Shown one piece after another: positions 1 through 5,685 of a stretch of 7,635 nucleotides of DNA. How positions within the stretch are numbered: the first letter of the stretch is position 1; each line of letters opens with the position of its first letter. A program made the translations under genes and the position numbers. Below the pieces are notes generated by a model, which did no database searches, was not told the origin of the DNA, and was given only the letters and a program-made list of their open reading frames with translations. The stretch lies in contig DMFG01000140.1 in the NCBI GenBank assembly GCA_003450655.1, forward strand, positions 1 through 7,635, read 5' to 3'. Source of the stretch: Coxiellaceae bacterium (GTDB lineage: Bacteria; Pseudomonadota; Gammaproteobacteria; Coxiellales; Coxiellaceae).

Positions 1-756
1 ACCAAGCTGTGTATAACCTATCTCTGCATCTTTATACTGACGCTCTTGAAGCAGTAAAGCCAAGGGTTTATCGCTGTTCCAGCCTGCTTGGTATCGCAGT
101 TCAACCTGTGGATATTCTGTGTTTAATAGTTCTTTGATCAGTCTGATAAAGATTGGATTTAACTCTTCAATGTAACTTTCTCGCATTTCATGGATACTCT
201 CACAGAGTGGGATCCATTGATGATCCCAGCAATCCAGGTCATTAAGTTGTCGTAACTTTAATGCCGCATTGCGTTGCTTGAGTAAGTTGGTGCATGCTCT
301 CCATGTTGATAAGAAGGAATGTTTCATGTGAAACAATCCCCAATTCAAGTATTGCCGACGTTTTTCTGGCCCACCGGTAAAATATTGATGGCATTGAGTA
401 TCAATGAACTGCATCGGGAGGTGGTAAGCAATATCCTGAGCTTTTGTGGGTTCGCCATTCAATTTTAATGTTTGCTCATGAGATGAAGTTCGCTGAAGGC
501 CAATGTTATGAGTGTCTTTGTCTGAGGATATGGTGCTATTCAGTATAAAGTGATCATGATCATGGTGAATGAGTCTCTGAGTCTTGGATGTGCGAAAGGA
601 TTTAAGGTGAGATAGATAGTATAGAGCCTCTAGTAAGCTGGATTTTCCTGAGCCATTATCTCCAGAAATGATATTGACAGGTGCTGTTTTAAGTTGAGCT
701 GAGACGATATTTCTGAACTGATGTATAGTTATCGCCGTAATGCAGGGTTTGGGCAT
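1..756 (-). CDS. recF: RecF, DNA replication/repair ATPase (3' end beyond window)
   Basis: RecF is an SMC-like ABC ATPase. With RecO and RecR it loads RecA at single-strand gaps and helps restart stalled forks. The 252 codons present translate without a stop and begin MPKPCITAITIHQFRN. The Walker A motif GDNGSGKSS is at residues 32-40, followed by LLEALYYLSHLKSFR, the usual RecF form. The last residues, GYTQLG, are where family members continue into the conserved GPHRADL segment. About 100 C-terminal residues, including the ABC signature and Walker B, should therefore lie to the left of the window. The start is the ATG at 756-754, preceded by a strong Shine-Dalgarno GAGGAGG (769-763) six bases upstream. 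It lies 52 bp downstream of dnaN on the same strand with no terminator between them, matching the conserved dnaA-dnaN-recF order. The identification is firm; only the truncation limits it. Confidence 0.95.
   Translation of the reverse strand, partial: MPKPCITAITIHQFRNIVSAQLKTAPVNIISGDNGSGKSSLLEALYYLSHLKSFRTSKTQRLIHHDHDHFILNSTISSDKDTHNIGLQRTSSHEQTLKLNGEPTKAQDIAYHLPMQFIDTQCHQYFTGGPEKRRQYLNWGLFHMKHSFLSTWRACTNLLKQRNAALKLRQLNDLDCWDHQWIPLCESIHEMRESYIEELNPIFIRLIKELLNTEYPQVELRYQAGWNSDKPLALLLQERQYKDAEIGYTQLG
8..16 (-). promoter_or_regulatory. DnaA box-like sequence in recF
   Basis: The minus strand reads TTATACACA, an exact match to the E. coli-type DnaA box consensus TTATNCACA, within recF codons for Gly-Tyr-Thr-Gln. 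A second site with one mismatch to TTATCCACA (ATATCCACA) lies at 115-107 in the same orientation. For a consensus with eight fixed bases, roughly 0.2 chance matches are expected in a window of this length. Two sites are not enough to call an origin. Confidence 0.3.
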
Positions 757-808
757 GGATATCCTCCTCGGATAGCCTAGTTCCGGTGATAGATTCTACC
801 TAATCTGG

Positions 809-1921
809 TTAGATCCGCATAGGCATGATAACAAAGACGCTATCATGCTCACTTCCAACTTCTGTGATCAGCATGCTTTGATCCTGATTGGCGAGTTTGA
901 GTTCAATATTGTCTGTTTCAAGAATATTGAGGTTTTCAATGAGGTAGCTGACATTGAACCCGATTGACATAGGGTCATCTGTATAGTTAACGGGGAGTTC
1001 TTGTTCAGCAGCTTCGTTTTCTGGGTTATTGGAAGATACTTTGATGCAATTTTCCTTAATTTCGAGCGTAACACCTCTAAAAGCATCATTACACATGATG
1101 GCAGCACGGGATAACATGTTCTTTAGCTCTGTTCGATTGAGTGATAAGGATTTGTCGTTACCGTAAGGGATGACTCGTTCATACTCAGGGAAACGGCCCT
1201 CAATCAGTTTGGATTTAAAATGGAAGCTGTTAGATGCAACTGAGATAAAGTTATGGCAGATCGTCATTGTGGCTGGGGTGTCAGAGCTATCGAGCAGTTT
1301 GATTAGCTCGGTGACCGCCTTTCTGGGGATGATGCATTGTAGCTTGTGATCAGTATTGATTGGAAGGGATATTATGTTGGTCGCTAATCGGTGCCCATCT
1401 GTGGCGACCGCTCGTATATCATTAGCGCTAAATTCTAATAGCATTCCGTTAAGGTAATAACGGACATCTTGGTGCGCCATAGCGAAAACGGTTCGTTGCA
1501 GTAACGTCTTGAGCTGATTTTGAGGCAAGGTTACTGATATATTGTTATCCGTCTGGTCTACCGATGGAAAGTCTTCAGCGGGTAAGGTGGCTAATGTGAA
1601 GCGACACTTATCACCGTAACGCAGTAGAACATTAGACTTTTGTGGTTTGAAAGATATATCAGCACTTTGAGGAAGTGATTTGCAGATATCAAACGTTTTT
1701 TTACCGGGAACGGTAAAGGAAATGTCTTCCTCAAGTGGTGTGTTCAGTTTAGAGTAGCCAGTAATTTCAATGCCTAAGTCAGTTGCTGTGACTGAGGCGG
1801 TGTCACCTTGAGTTCGTACTAATATATTTGAAAGAATGGGGATTGTTTTATTATTTTCAACGACACCCATCACTTGTTGCAGTGCGGTCTGTAAAGCGTC
1901 TTGTTTGATAGCAATGCTCAT
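809..1921 (-). CDS. dnaN: DNA polymerase III beta subunit (sliding clamp)
   Basis: This is the dimeric ring that tethers DNA polymerase III and many repair proteins to DNA. The product has 370 residues, against 366 in E. coli, and should fold as three similar clamp domains (about 1-123, 124-250 and 251-370). Family landmarks include TIPILSNILV (26-35), DVRYYLNGMLLEF (152-164), ATDGHRLA (173-180) and EGRFPEYERVIP (241-252). The C-terminal MPMRI (366-370) is part of the pocket that binds clamp-interacting peptides. The ATG start at 1921 follows a TGAGGAGA-type Shine-Dalgarno (1933-1928) that lies in the 13-bp gap after the dnaA stop. Translation is therefore probably closely linked to dnaA, with recF downstream in the same direction. 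I see no separate promoter in the short gap, although promoters inside dnaA are known in E. coli and cannot be excluded. Confidence 0.98.
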   Translation of the reverse strand: MSIAIKQDALQTALQQVMGVVENNKTIPILSNILVRTQGDTASVTATDLGIEITGYSKLNTPLEEDISFTVPGKKTFDICKSLPQSADISFKPQKSNVLLRYGDKCRFTLATLPAEDFPSVDQTDNNISVTLPQNQLKTLLQRTVFAMAHQDVRYYLNGMLLEFSANDIRAVATDGHRLATNIISLPINTDHKLQCIIPRKAVTELIKLLDSSDTPATMTICHNFISVASNSFHFKSKLIEGRFPEYERVIPYGNDKSLSLNRTELKNMLSRAAIMCNDAFRGVTLEIKENCIKVSSNNPENEAAEQELPVNYTDDPMSIGFNVSYLIENLNILETDNIELKLANQDQSMLITEVGSEHDSVFVIMPMRI

Positions 1922-1934
1922 GATTTTCTCCTCA

Positions 1935-3320
1935 TTAACCGGATAAGATCCTTAGAAAGTTTTGATGGTCTTCTTGGATATCCAGATTACTTTCAATCAG
2001 TTCTTGTATTTTACGACAGGCATGTAAGACAGTTGTATGGTCACGACCGCCAAATGCATCACCTATCTCAGGCAAGCTGTGGCTGGTTAGGTTTTTTGAT
2101 AAAGCCATGGCCATCTGACGAGGTCGAGCTATGGAGCGACTCCGTTTTTTAGAGAGTAAATCGCTGACTTTGACTTTATAGTAATCAGCAACCGTCTTTT
2201 GGATGTTATCAATAGTGACTAGCTTAGCTTGTAGAGAAAGAAGGTCTTTTAGAGCTTCTCTGGCAAGCTGTATGGTGATTGGGCTGCCTGTAAACTGTGC
2301 GTTTGCTACTACACGTTTAAGTGCGCCTTCTAGTTCGCGAACATTGGATTGAATATGTTTGGCAATAAAGAATGCTACATCGTTAGGTAGGTCTGCTTTG
2401 AATTGCTCCGCTTTGGTCATAAGGATAGCGACACGTGTTTCTAGTTCTGGGGGCTCAATAGCAATGGTTAAGCCCCAACCAAAACGAGATTGTAGTCGCT
2501 CTTCAAGACCATGAATTTCTTTTGGGTAGCGATCACAGGTTAGGACGATTTGTTGGTGATTATCTAATAACGCATTGAATGTATGAAAGAATTCCTCTTG
2601 AGAGCGTTCTTTCCCGGCAAAAAACTGAATATCATCAATGAGTAGACAGTTAACTGTTCTATAGTATTTTTTAAACTCATTCATAGCGTTGCGCTGCAGT
2701 GCTTTGATCATATCAGCAACGAACTTCTCAGAGTGGAGGTAGAGGATTTTGGCGCTTGGATTTTGCGATAAAATATAATGGCCCATCGCATGGGCAAGGT
2801 GAGTTTTACCAAGTCCCACTCCGCCATAGATAAATAGAGGGTTATAAGCCTGGCCTGGGTTTTCAGCGACTTGTTGAGCAGCTGCACGCGCTAGTTGGTT
2901 CGATTTACCCTCAACAAAATTATCAAATAAAAAGGTTGGATTAAGGTGACTGGTGTGTGCCGTTGAGGATGGTTGAGGTGATGATGATTGAACCCTTGTG
3001 TGCGATTGGGGTTTATGAACTGGGTGGGCTGCTGGTCTTGAGGCTTGAGTAGATCCAATTTGTAATTTAATGGAAGGTGTTTGGATTTCACGTTCTTGGC
3101 AGATGGTATTGAGGGCATCATGGATGGCAGATAAGAAGTTTTCTTCAACCCAGCTGACAACAAATTGGTTAGGGGCGAAAAGCATCAAGGACTGATCATT
3201 GATATCTGCTTGTAATGGTTTTATCCATTTGTTAAATGTATTGGGGTCATCTACTTTTTCTTGCAAGGTTTCTAAACAAGCATTCCAAAGTGATGCAACA
3301 TCCGATGCTGCTACTGACAT
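1935..3320 (-). CDS. dnaA: Chromosomal replication initiator DnaA
   Basis: DnaA is an AAA+ ATPase that binds DnaA boxes and opens oriC. Numbered from the upstream ATG at 3326 (463 residues): domain I (helicase loading and self-interaction) is about 1-88. A short Ser/His/Pro/Gln-rich linker follows at about 92-128. The AAA+ domain has Walker A GGVGLGKT (168-175), Walker B LLIDD (228-232), a box VII arginine in [10 protein letters not shown] (R281) and a sensor II arginine in [11 protein letters not shown] (R330). Domain IV carries the basic loop [12 protein letters not shown] (393-404) and the signature [12 protein letters not shown] (429-440). I place the start at the second ATG (3320, codon 3 of the longer frame). 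The only Shine-Dalgarno-like AGGG directly abuts the first ATG but sits six bases before the second, and [19 protein letters not shown] resembles other DnaA N-termini. The gene is intact and leads dnaN and recF. Confidence 0.98.
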   Translation of the reverse strand: MSVAASDVASLWNACLETLQEKVDDPNTFNKWIKPLQADINDQSLMLFAPNQFVVSWVEENFLSAIHDALNTICQEREIQTPSIKLQIGSTQASRPAAHPVHKPQSHTRVQSSSPQPSSTAHTSHLNPTFLFDNFVEGKSNQLARAAAQQVAENPGQAYNPLFIYGGVGLGKTHLAHAMGHYILSQNPSAKILYLHSEKFVADMIKALQRNAMNEFKKYYRTVNCLLIDDIQFFAGKERSQEEFFHTFNALLDNHQQIVLTCDRYPKEIHGLEERLQSRFGWGLTIAIEPPELETRVAILMTKAEQFKADLPNDVAFFIAKHIQSNVRELEGALKRVVANAQFTGSPITIQLAREALKDLLSLQAKLVTIDNIQKTVADYYKVKVSDLLSKKRSRSIARPRQMAMALSKNLTSHSLPEIGDAFGGRDHTTVLHACRKIQELIESNLDIQEDHQNFLRILSG

Positions 3321-3330
3321 ATCCATCCCT
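3318..3330 (-). promoter_or_regulatory. dnaA ribosome binding site deciding the start
   Basis: On the minus strand the sequence reads AGGG (3330-3327), then ATGGAT, then ATG (3320-3318). The purine run touches the upstream ATG (3326-3324), leaving no spacer there, but gives a six-base spacer to the downstream in-frame ATG. Translation should therefore begin mainly at 3320, making DnaA two residues shorter than the longest reading. The motif is only four bases long, so the support is moderate. Confidence 0.5.
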
Positions 3331-3454
3331 GAAAAATTATCAAAGTCATTCTATACCTATGTTCTGTTGTTATCTATAAAAAAATGTTGCTGTTATAGAG
3401 CAGGGATATTCGCAACGATAACCTGTCATCTATTAGGTATTCGACTTGTCACTT

Positions 3455-3482
3455 TATGATCATATGATTGAGTCATTAATGA
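3455..3482. repeat. group of short perfect palindromes upstream of dnaA
   Basis: Three perfect 10-bp palindromes lie within 28 bp. TATGATCATA (3455-3464) overlaps ATCATATGAT (3459-3468), and TCATTAATGA (3473-3482) follows four bases later. They fall roughly 12 to 40 bases downstream of the predicted dnaA start site, where a repressor or a DNA-structuring protein could act. The overlapping pair can be read as one ATCATA/TATGAT unit repeated in both orientations. The arms are short and AT-rich, so chance is a real alternative. Confidence 0.4.
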
Positions 3483-3500
3483 TGAGTGCGAAGGATCGAG

Positions 3501-3529
3501 ATTGTACTTAAGAATGATCGACTGGTCTA
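3501..3529 (-). promoter_or_regulatory. candidate sigma-70 promoter for dnaA
   Basis: On the minus strand TAGACC (3529-3524, four of six to TTGACA) is followed after exactly 17 bases by TACAAT (3506-3501, five of six to TATAAT). Transcription would start near 3494, giving a leader of about 170 bases before dnaA. It begins just 20 bases after the pyrB stop. No intrinsic terminator separates pyrB from it, so dnaA may also receive read-through from pyrB. Other AT-rich -10-like words nearer dnaA (for example TATAAC at 3398-3393) lack an acceptable -35 partner. Confidence 0.35.
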
Positions 3530-3548
3530 GCGCTAAATAATAAAAGTG

Positions 3549-4484
3549 TTAGTTGAGTAATGCTTCTAAAATGGCCATACGCATTGGGATGCTGTTTTTT
3601 GCTTGTTGTAATATGACTGATTGATCTCCATCTGCAACGGAAGACTCAATTTCAAAGCCGCGATTGATTGGTCCGGGGTGCATAACAATGGCATGAGGTT
3701 TTGCCCAAGTCAGTTTTTCTGTAGTGAGACCATAATGTTTGAAGTATGTTGCTTGATCAATAGGTGTACTGGATGAGTCGATACGTTCTTGTTGAACGCG
3801 AAGGCAAATAATCACATCAACATCCTGTAATCCCTGCTTTATGTCCATAGGCGTGATGCCTTCTGGTGGTTCTAAATGGTCGATTTGTAGGGGAGGTGGT
3901 GTGATGAAACGAATGTCTTTTGTTCCCATTAGCTGTAACCCAGCGGTTAAAGAACGAGCAACTCGCGATCGATGTGTGTCACCTAGTATTGCAACAGAGA
4001 GTGGTTCGAACTGTGTAAATTGAGATTGGATGGTCATGAGGTCAATTAAGCATTGGGATGGATGTTGGTGAGTGCCATCACCAGCATTTAAGACTTTTGC
4101 GTCTGTTAAGAGCTCTGAGGCAATGAACTCTGGCGTGTGATTAATGGAGTGACGAATGATGAAGAGAGAGGAGCCCATCATCTCTAAGTTGTGGATGGTG
4201 TCTAATAATGACTCACCTTTAAGGGTGGATAGGCTGGGAATGTTGGGAGTGATGGATGGAACATGAAGGCGTTGCGCAGCAATTTCAAACGAATATTGTG
4301 TTCGCGTGCTCGGCTCGAAAAACAAGTTTGTGATAATGGGTGAGTTGGGGTGACTGGCTATATGGGGCGTCTTGATAGCCGATAGTTCATTCGCTCTATC
4401 GATGAGTAATTGAATGCTATTTTGGGTCAGGCTGTTGATGGTTAGTAAGTGGTTAAGTGATAGCAGTGTTTTTTTTTTAAGCAT
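3549..4484 (-). CDS. pyrB: Aspartate carbamoyltransferase catalytic subunit
   Basis: This cytosolic enzyme condenses carbamoyl phosphate with L-aspartate, the first committed step of pyrimidine synthesis. The product is 311 residues. It shows the carbamoyl-phosphate loop FEPSTRT (56-62), the mobile-loop STLKGES with K89, R111-H112, HPSQ (141-144), the domain-2 GDTHRSRVARS (168-178), LRVQQER (228-234) and HPGPINRG (269-276). The HPGPxNRG form is that of the Pseudomonas and Bacillus types. The E. coli type has a different sequence there and works with the regulatory subunit PyrI; no pyrI is present here. Pseudomonas-type enzymes are usually longer (about 334 residues) and assemble with an adjacent dihydroorotase-like PyrC', but the next gene here is dnaA. 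The ATG at 4484 has only a weak Shine-Dalgarno (GAGAG, 4494-4490). Codons 3-6 contain ten consecutive A residues. It is 77 bp downstream of ruvX, with its own likely promoter. Confidence 0.96.
   Translation of the reverse strand: MLKKKTLLSLNHLLTINSLTQNSIQLLIDRANELSAIKTPHIASHPNSPIITNLFFEPSTRTQYSFEIAAQRLHVPSITPNIPSLSTLKGESLLDTIHNLEMMGSSLFIIRHSINHTPEFIASELLTDAKVLNAGDGTHQHPSQCLIDLMTIQSQFTQFEPLSVAILGDTHRSRVARSLTAGLQLMGTKDIRFITPPPLQIDHLEPPEGITPMDIKQGLQDVDVIICLRVQQERIDSSSTPIDQATYFKHYGLTTEKLTWAKPHAIVMHPGPINRGFEIESSVADGDQSVILQQAKNSIPMRMAILEALLN
4469..4478 (-). repeat. A10 homopolymer at the 5' end of pyrB
   Basis: Ten consecutive A residues on the coding strand span codons 3-6 of pyrB (three Lys codons and the first base of a Thr codon), starting six bases after the A of the ATG. 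A or T tracts of this length can cause RNA polymerase slippage and, less often, replication slippage. One base more or less in the transcript would shift nearly the whole protein out of frame. The open frame in this sequence is consistent with the tract being read correctly. Confidence 0.9.
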
Positions 4485-4523
4485 GAGTTCTCTCAGTGTC
4501 GGGCGTAGCGTATGAGTTGAGTT

Positions 4524-4552
4524 ATTGTGAGGAGCGAAACGTATGGAGTCAA
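4524..4552 (-). promoter_or_regulatory. candidate sigma-70 promoter for pyrB
   Basis: On the minus strand TTGACT (4552-4547, five of six to consensus) is followed after 17 bases by CACAAT (4529-4524, four of six). The predicted start is an A near 4517-4518, giving a leader of about 33 bases before pyrB. The leader is too short for an E. coli pyrBI-style attenuator with a leader peptide, and I see no terminator hairpin in it. Its position in the 77-bp gap after ruvX supports independent pyrB expression. Confidence 0.5.
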
Positions 4553-4561
4553 GTTGGTGAA

Positions 4562-4984
4562 TTAGTTTTTATCATCATTCAACCACGCCTCAAGAATAAT
4601 GGCTGCTGCGTGGCTGTCTATAGAGGCTTTTTTGTTAGTTTTGAAGGCGTCGCTGCTTTTAGCTATTTTTGTAGAATAGCGTTCATCGACTAGGCTTATT
4701 GGCAGTTTAAATTTAGCGTGTAAGCGACGAGAAAATTTTTTAGCTGCTTTTGTTATTTCTTGATCGGTGCCATCAACGTGATAAGGAAGACCTACAACAA
4801 GGTGGGTGACTTGCCACTGATCAATGAGCTGTTGAATGGTTTCCCAGTTTGGAATGCCATCAGTAGCATTTAAGACCGTTAGAGGGCGAGCATTACGAAT
4901 CTGGGTGTTGCCAATCGCAACACCAATACGTCGCATGCCAAAATCAAATCCAAGAACTGTTTGGTAAAGTGATGGGTTAGGCAT
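4562..4984 (-). CDS. ruvX: RuvX/YqgF, RNase H-fold pre-16S rRNA nuclease family
   Basis: YqgF has an RNase H-like fold. It was proposed as a Holliday junction resolvase and is now widely annotated as the nuclease maturing the 5' end of 16S rRNA. Numbered from the GTG at 4990 (142 residues), LGFDFGMRRIGVA (13-25) carries the first acidic residue, D16. VVGLPYHVDGTDQE (65-78) follows, then VDERYSTKIA (101-110) with E103, and SIDSHAAAIILEAWL (123-137) with D125. All three expected acidic positions are present. I choose the ATG at 4984 (140 residues) because the Shine-Dalgarno AAGG (4997-4994) is nine bases from it but only three from the GTG. The start overlaps the yqgE stop by eight bases, so the two genes are almost certainly translationally coupled. 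The yqgE-ruvX pair is widespread in proteobacteria. Confidence 0.96.
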   Translation of the reverse strand: MPNPSLYQTVLGFDFGMRRIGVAIGNTQIRNARPLTVLNATDGIPNWETIQQLIDQWQVTHLVVGLPYHVDGTDQEITKAAKKFSRRLHAKFKLPISLVDERYSTKIAKSSDAFKTNKKASIDSHAAAIILEAWLNDDKN

Positions 4985-5528
4985 GACCACAAACCTTAGT
5001 GAGTTGGTGTGAATGAATGCCTAATAATTCAATGGCTTTAGTATGGCGTTGGTTAATCGGTGTATTAAATACAATCGTTTGATTGTAAGGAGCTATGAGC
5101 CAGTCATTAGCTAAGATTTCTTGCTCAAGTTGACCCGCACTCCATGAGGCATAGCCCAGTGATATGAGCATATTCTCTTGTTGTTTAATATGTGACAGCT
5201 TTTGAAATGCTTGTTTGTGCACGTTAACATGAATAGGGCCACGACGATGGTGTGATGCAGTCAATGAAGGGGAAAGTAGGTAGGCCTGTTGCTGTTTAAG
5301 TGGGCCTCCAAGCTGTAGCGGGGGCAGTAAATTTGTATTATCAGGCAGTGGGATTTTAAGGTGAGTTAATAGCGCTGACGAGGATGTTGGGAGTAATTTG
5401 TTGAGAATAAAACCTTGTGAGCCAGTGGTTGAGTGAGAGAATATATAGACAACACTGTTGGCAAATAAGGGATCCCGTAGGGATGGGGTGGCAACAAGTA
5501 GCTGATGGCGGAGTTGGTGGATGTTCAT
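4977..5528 (-). CDS. yqgE: YqgE/AlgH family protein (UPF0301)
   Basis: This is a member of the UPF0301 family, whose biochemical role is not settled. The Pseudomonas homologue AlgH was originally linked to alginate regulation. The product has 183 residues and the full set of family motifs. These are LVATPSLRDPLF (11-22), the conserved GFILNKLL (39-46), LGGPL (73-77), SLGYASWSAGQLEQEI (123-138), an NDW with W143, FNTPI (154-158) and a C-terminal GHA ending. No signal peptide or membrane segment is visible, so it should be cytosolic. The ATG at 5528 is the only start that keeps the first conserved motif, but it has no clear Shine-Dalgarno. A TATAAA word (5546-5541) lies just upstream, which would allow a very short leader, but it has no good -35. 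It is the first gene of the minus-strand series and diverges from pckA across 157 bp. Confidence 0.96.
   Translation of the reverse strand: MNIHQLRHQLLVATPSLRDPLFANSVVYIFSHSTTGSQGFILNKLLPTSSSALLTHLKIPLPDNTNLLPPLQLGGPLKQQQAYLLSPSLTASHHRRGPIHVNVHKQAFQKLSHIKQQENMLISLGYASWSAGQLEQEILANDWLIAPYNQTIVFNTPINQRHTKAIELLGIHSHQLTKVCGHA
4982..4997 (-). promoter_or_regulatory. ruvX ribosome binding site inside yqgE
   Basis: AAGG (4997-4994), lying within the last codons of yqgE, is separated by nine bases from the ATG at 4984-4982. A GTG at 4990-4988 is in frame but only three bases from the motif. This favours the ATG and an ATG-to-TAA overlap of eight bases with yqgE. Confidence 0.55.
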
Positions 5529-5622
5529 AGTATTTGAGATGTTTATAAGTCAGTGTATTAGTTCAGATGGTATCTAATTTTCCTAGGTAGCGATAGTGTG
5601 ATTAAAGTATATCAAGGGGTGG

Positions 5623-5651
5623 TAGGCAGATCGTTGTTTATCTGCGATAAT
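5623..5651 (+). promoter_or_regulatory. pckA promoter with extended -10
   Basis: TAGGCA (5623-5628, four of six to the -35 consensus) is followed after 17 bases by GATAAT (5646-5651, five of six). The TGC immediately before the -10 (5643-5645) gives an extended -10 element, which makes up for the weak -35. The predicted start is near 5658, leaving a leader of about 28 bases that includes the strong Shine-Dalgarno TAAGGAG (5674-5680), five bases from the ATG. This is the best-supported promoter in the window. Confidence 0.6.
5626..5645. promoter_or_regulatory. possible operator in the pckA promoter spacer
   Basis: A perfect inverted repeat, GCAGAT (5626-5631) and ATCTGC (5640-5645) with an 8-bp centre, runs from the end of the predicted -35 to the base just before the -10. 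A protein bound here would block RNA polymerase directly. The centre-to-centre distance of the arms is 14 bp, which is compatible with a small dimeric regulator. I cannot name the regulator. With 6-bp arms, chance occurrence remains possible. Confidence 0.4.
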
Positions 5652-5685
5652 CTTTCGGCTTAATTATTTTGACTAAGGAGAGATC

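Larger units (their letters stand above)
3327..3548. other. pyrB-dnaA spacer, AT-rich leader region
   Basis: This 222-bp spacer is the largest non-coding stretch in the window. It holds the candidate dnaA promoter, a group of short palindromes (3455-3482), the 8-bp palindrome TAGCGCTA (3528-3535) and a seven-base A/T run (3378-3384). I looked for DnaA boxes (TTATNCACA) on both strands and found none. The nearest is TTATCTATA at 3370-3378, with two mismatches to TTATCCACA. It therefore does not look like a full oriC. I see no small gene with a credible start and Shine-Dalgarno. Confidence 0.6.

Noticed and set aside
788..803. Small inverted repeat AGATT/AATCT just after dnaN as a terminator
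   Set aside because: The stem is five base pairs and AT-rich, with no T run after it. The recF Shine-Dalgarno follows at once, so continued transcription into recF is more likely.
1901..2152. Plus-strand open frame of 83 codons
   Set aside because: It lies opposite the dnaN start and the highly conserved dnaA domain IV coding sequence, has no Shine-Dalgarno, and its product resembles nothing I recognise. It is a shadow of dnaA.
3378..3402. Weak hairpin (TGCT/AGCA) followed by a T7 run on the minus strand, as a terminator
   Set aside because: The stem is only four base pairs with an AT-rich loop, and it lies inside the probable dnaA leader. It is too weak to call an intrinsic terminator or attenuator.
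3199..3459. Plus-strand open frame of 86 codons over the dnaA start and upstream spacer
   Set aside because: More than a third lies antisense to dnaA and the rest in the spacer. There is no good Shine-Dalgarno and no family motif. An antisense protein here has no support.
4496..4693. Plus-strand open frame of 65 codons over the pyrB-ruvX gap
   Set aside because: It is mostly antisense to the conserved C-terminus of ruvX and lacks a ribosome binding site. The gap is better explained by the pyrB promoter on the other strand.
5597..5612. TGTGATTAAAGTATAT as a CRP site upstream of pckA
   Set aside because: Only the TGTGAT half matches. The second half shows almost no match to TCACA, so the symmetric site is absent.
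5602..5616. FNR-like TTGAT...ATCA on the minus strand
   Set aside because: The half-sites are eight bases apart instead of four, so it does not fit the FNR pattern.
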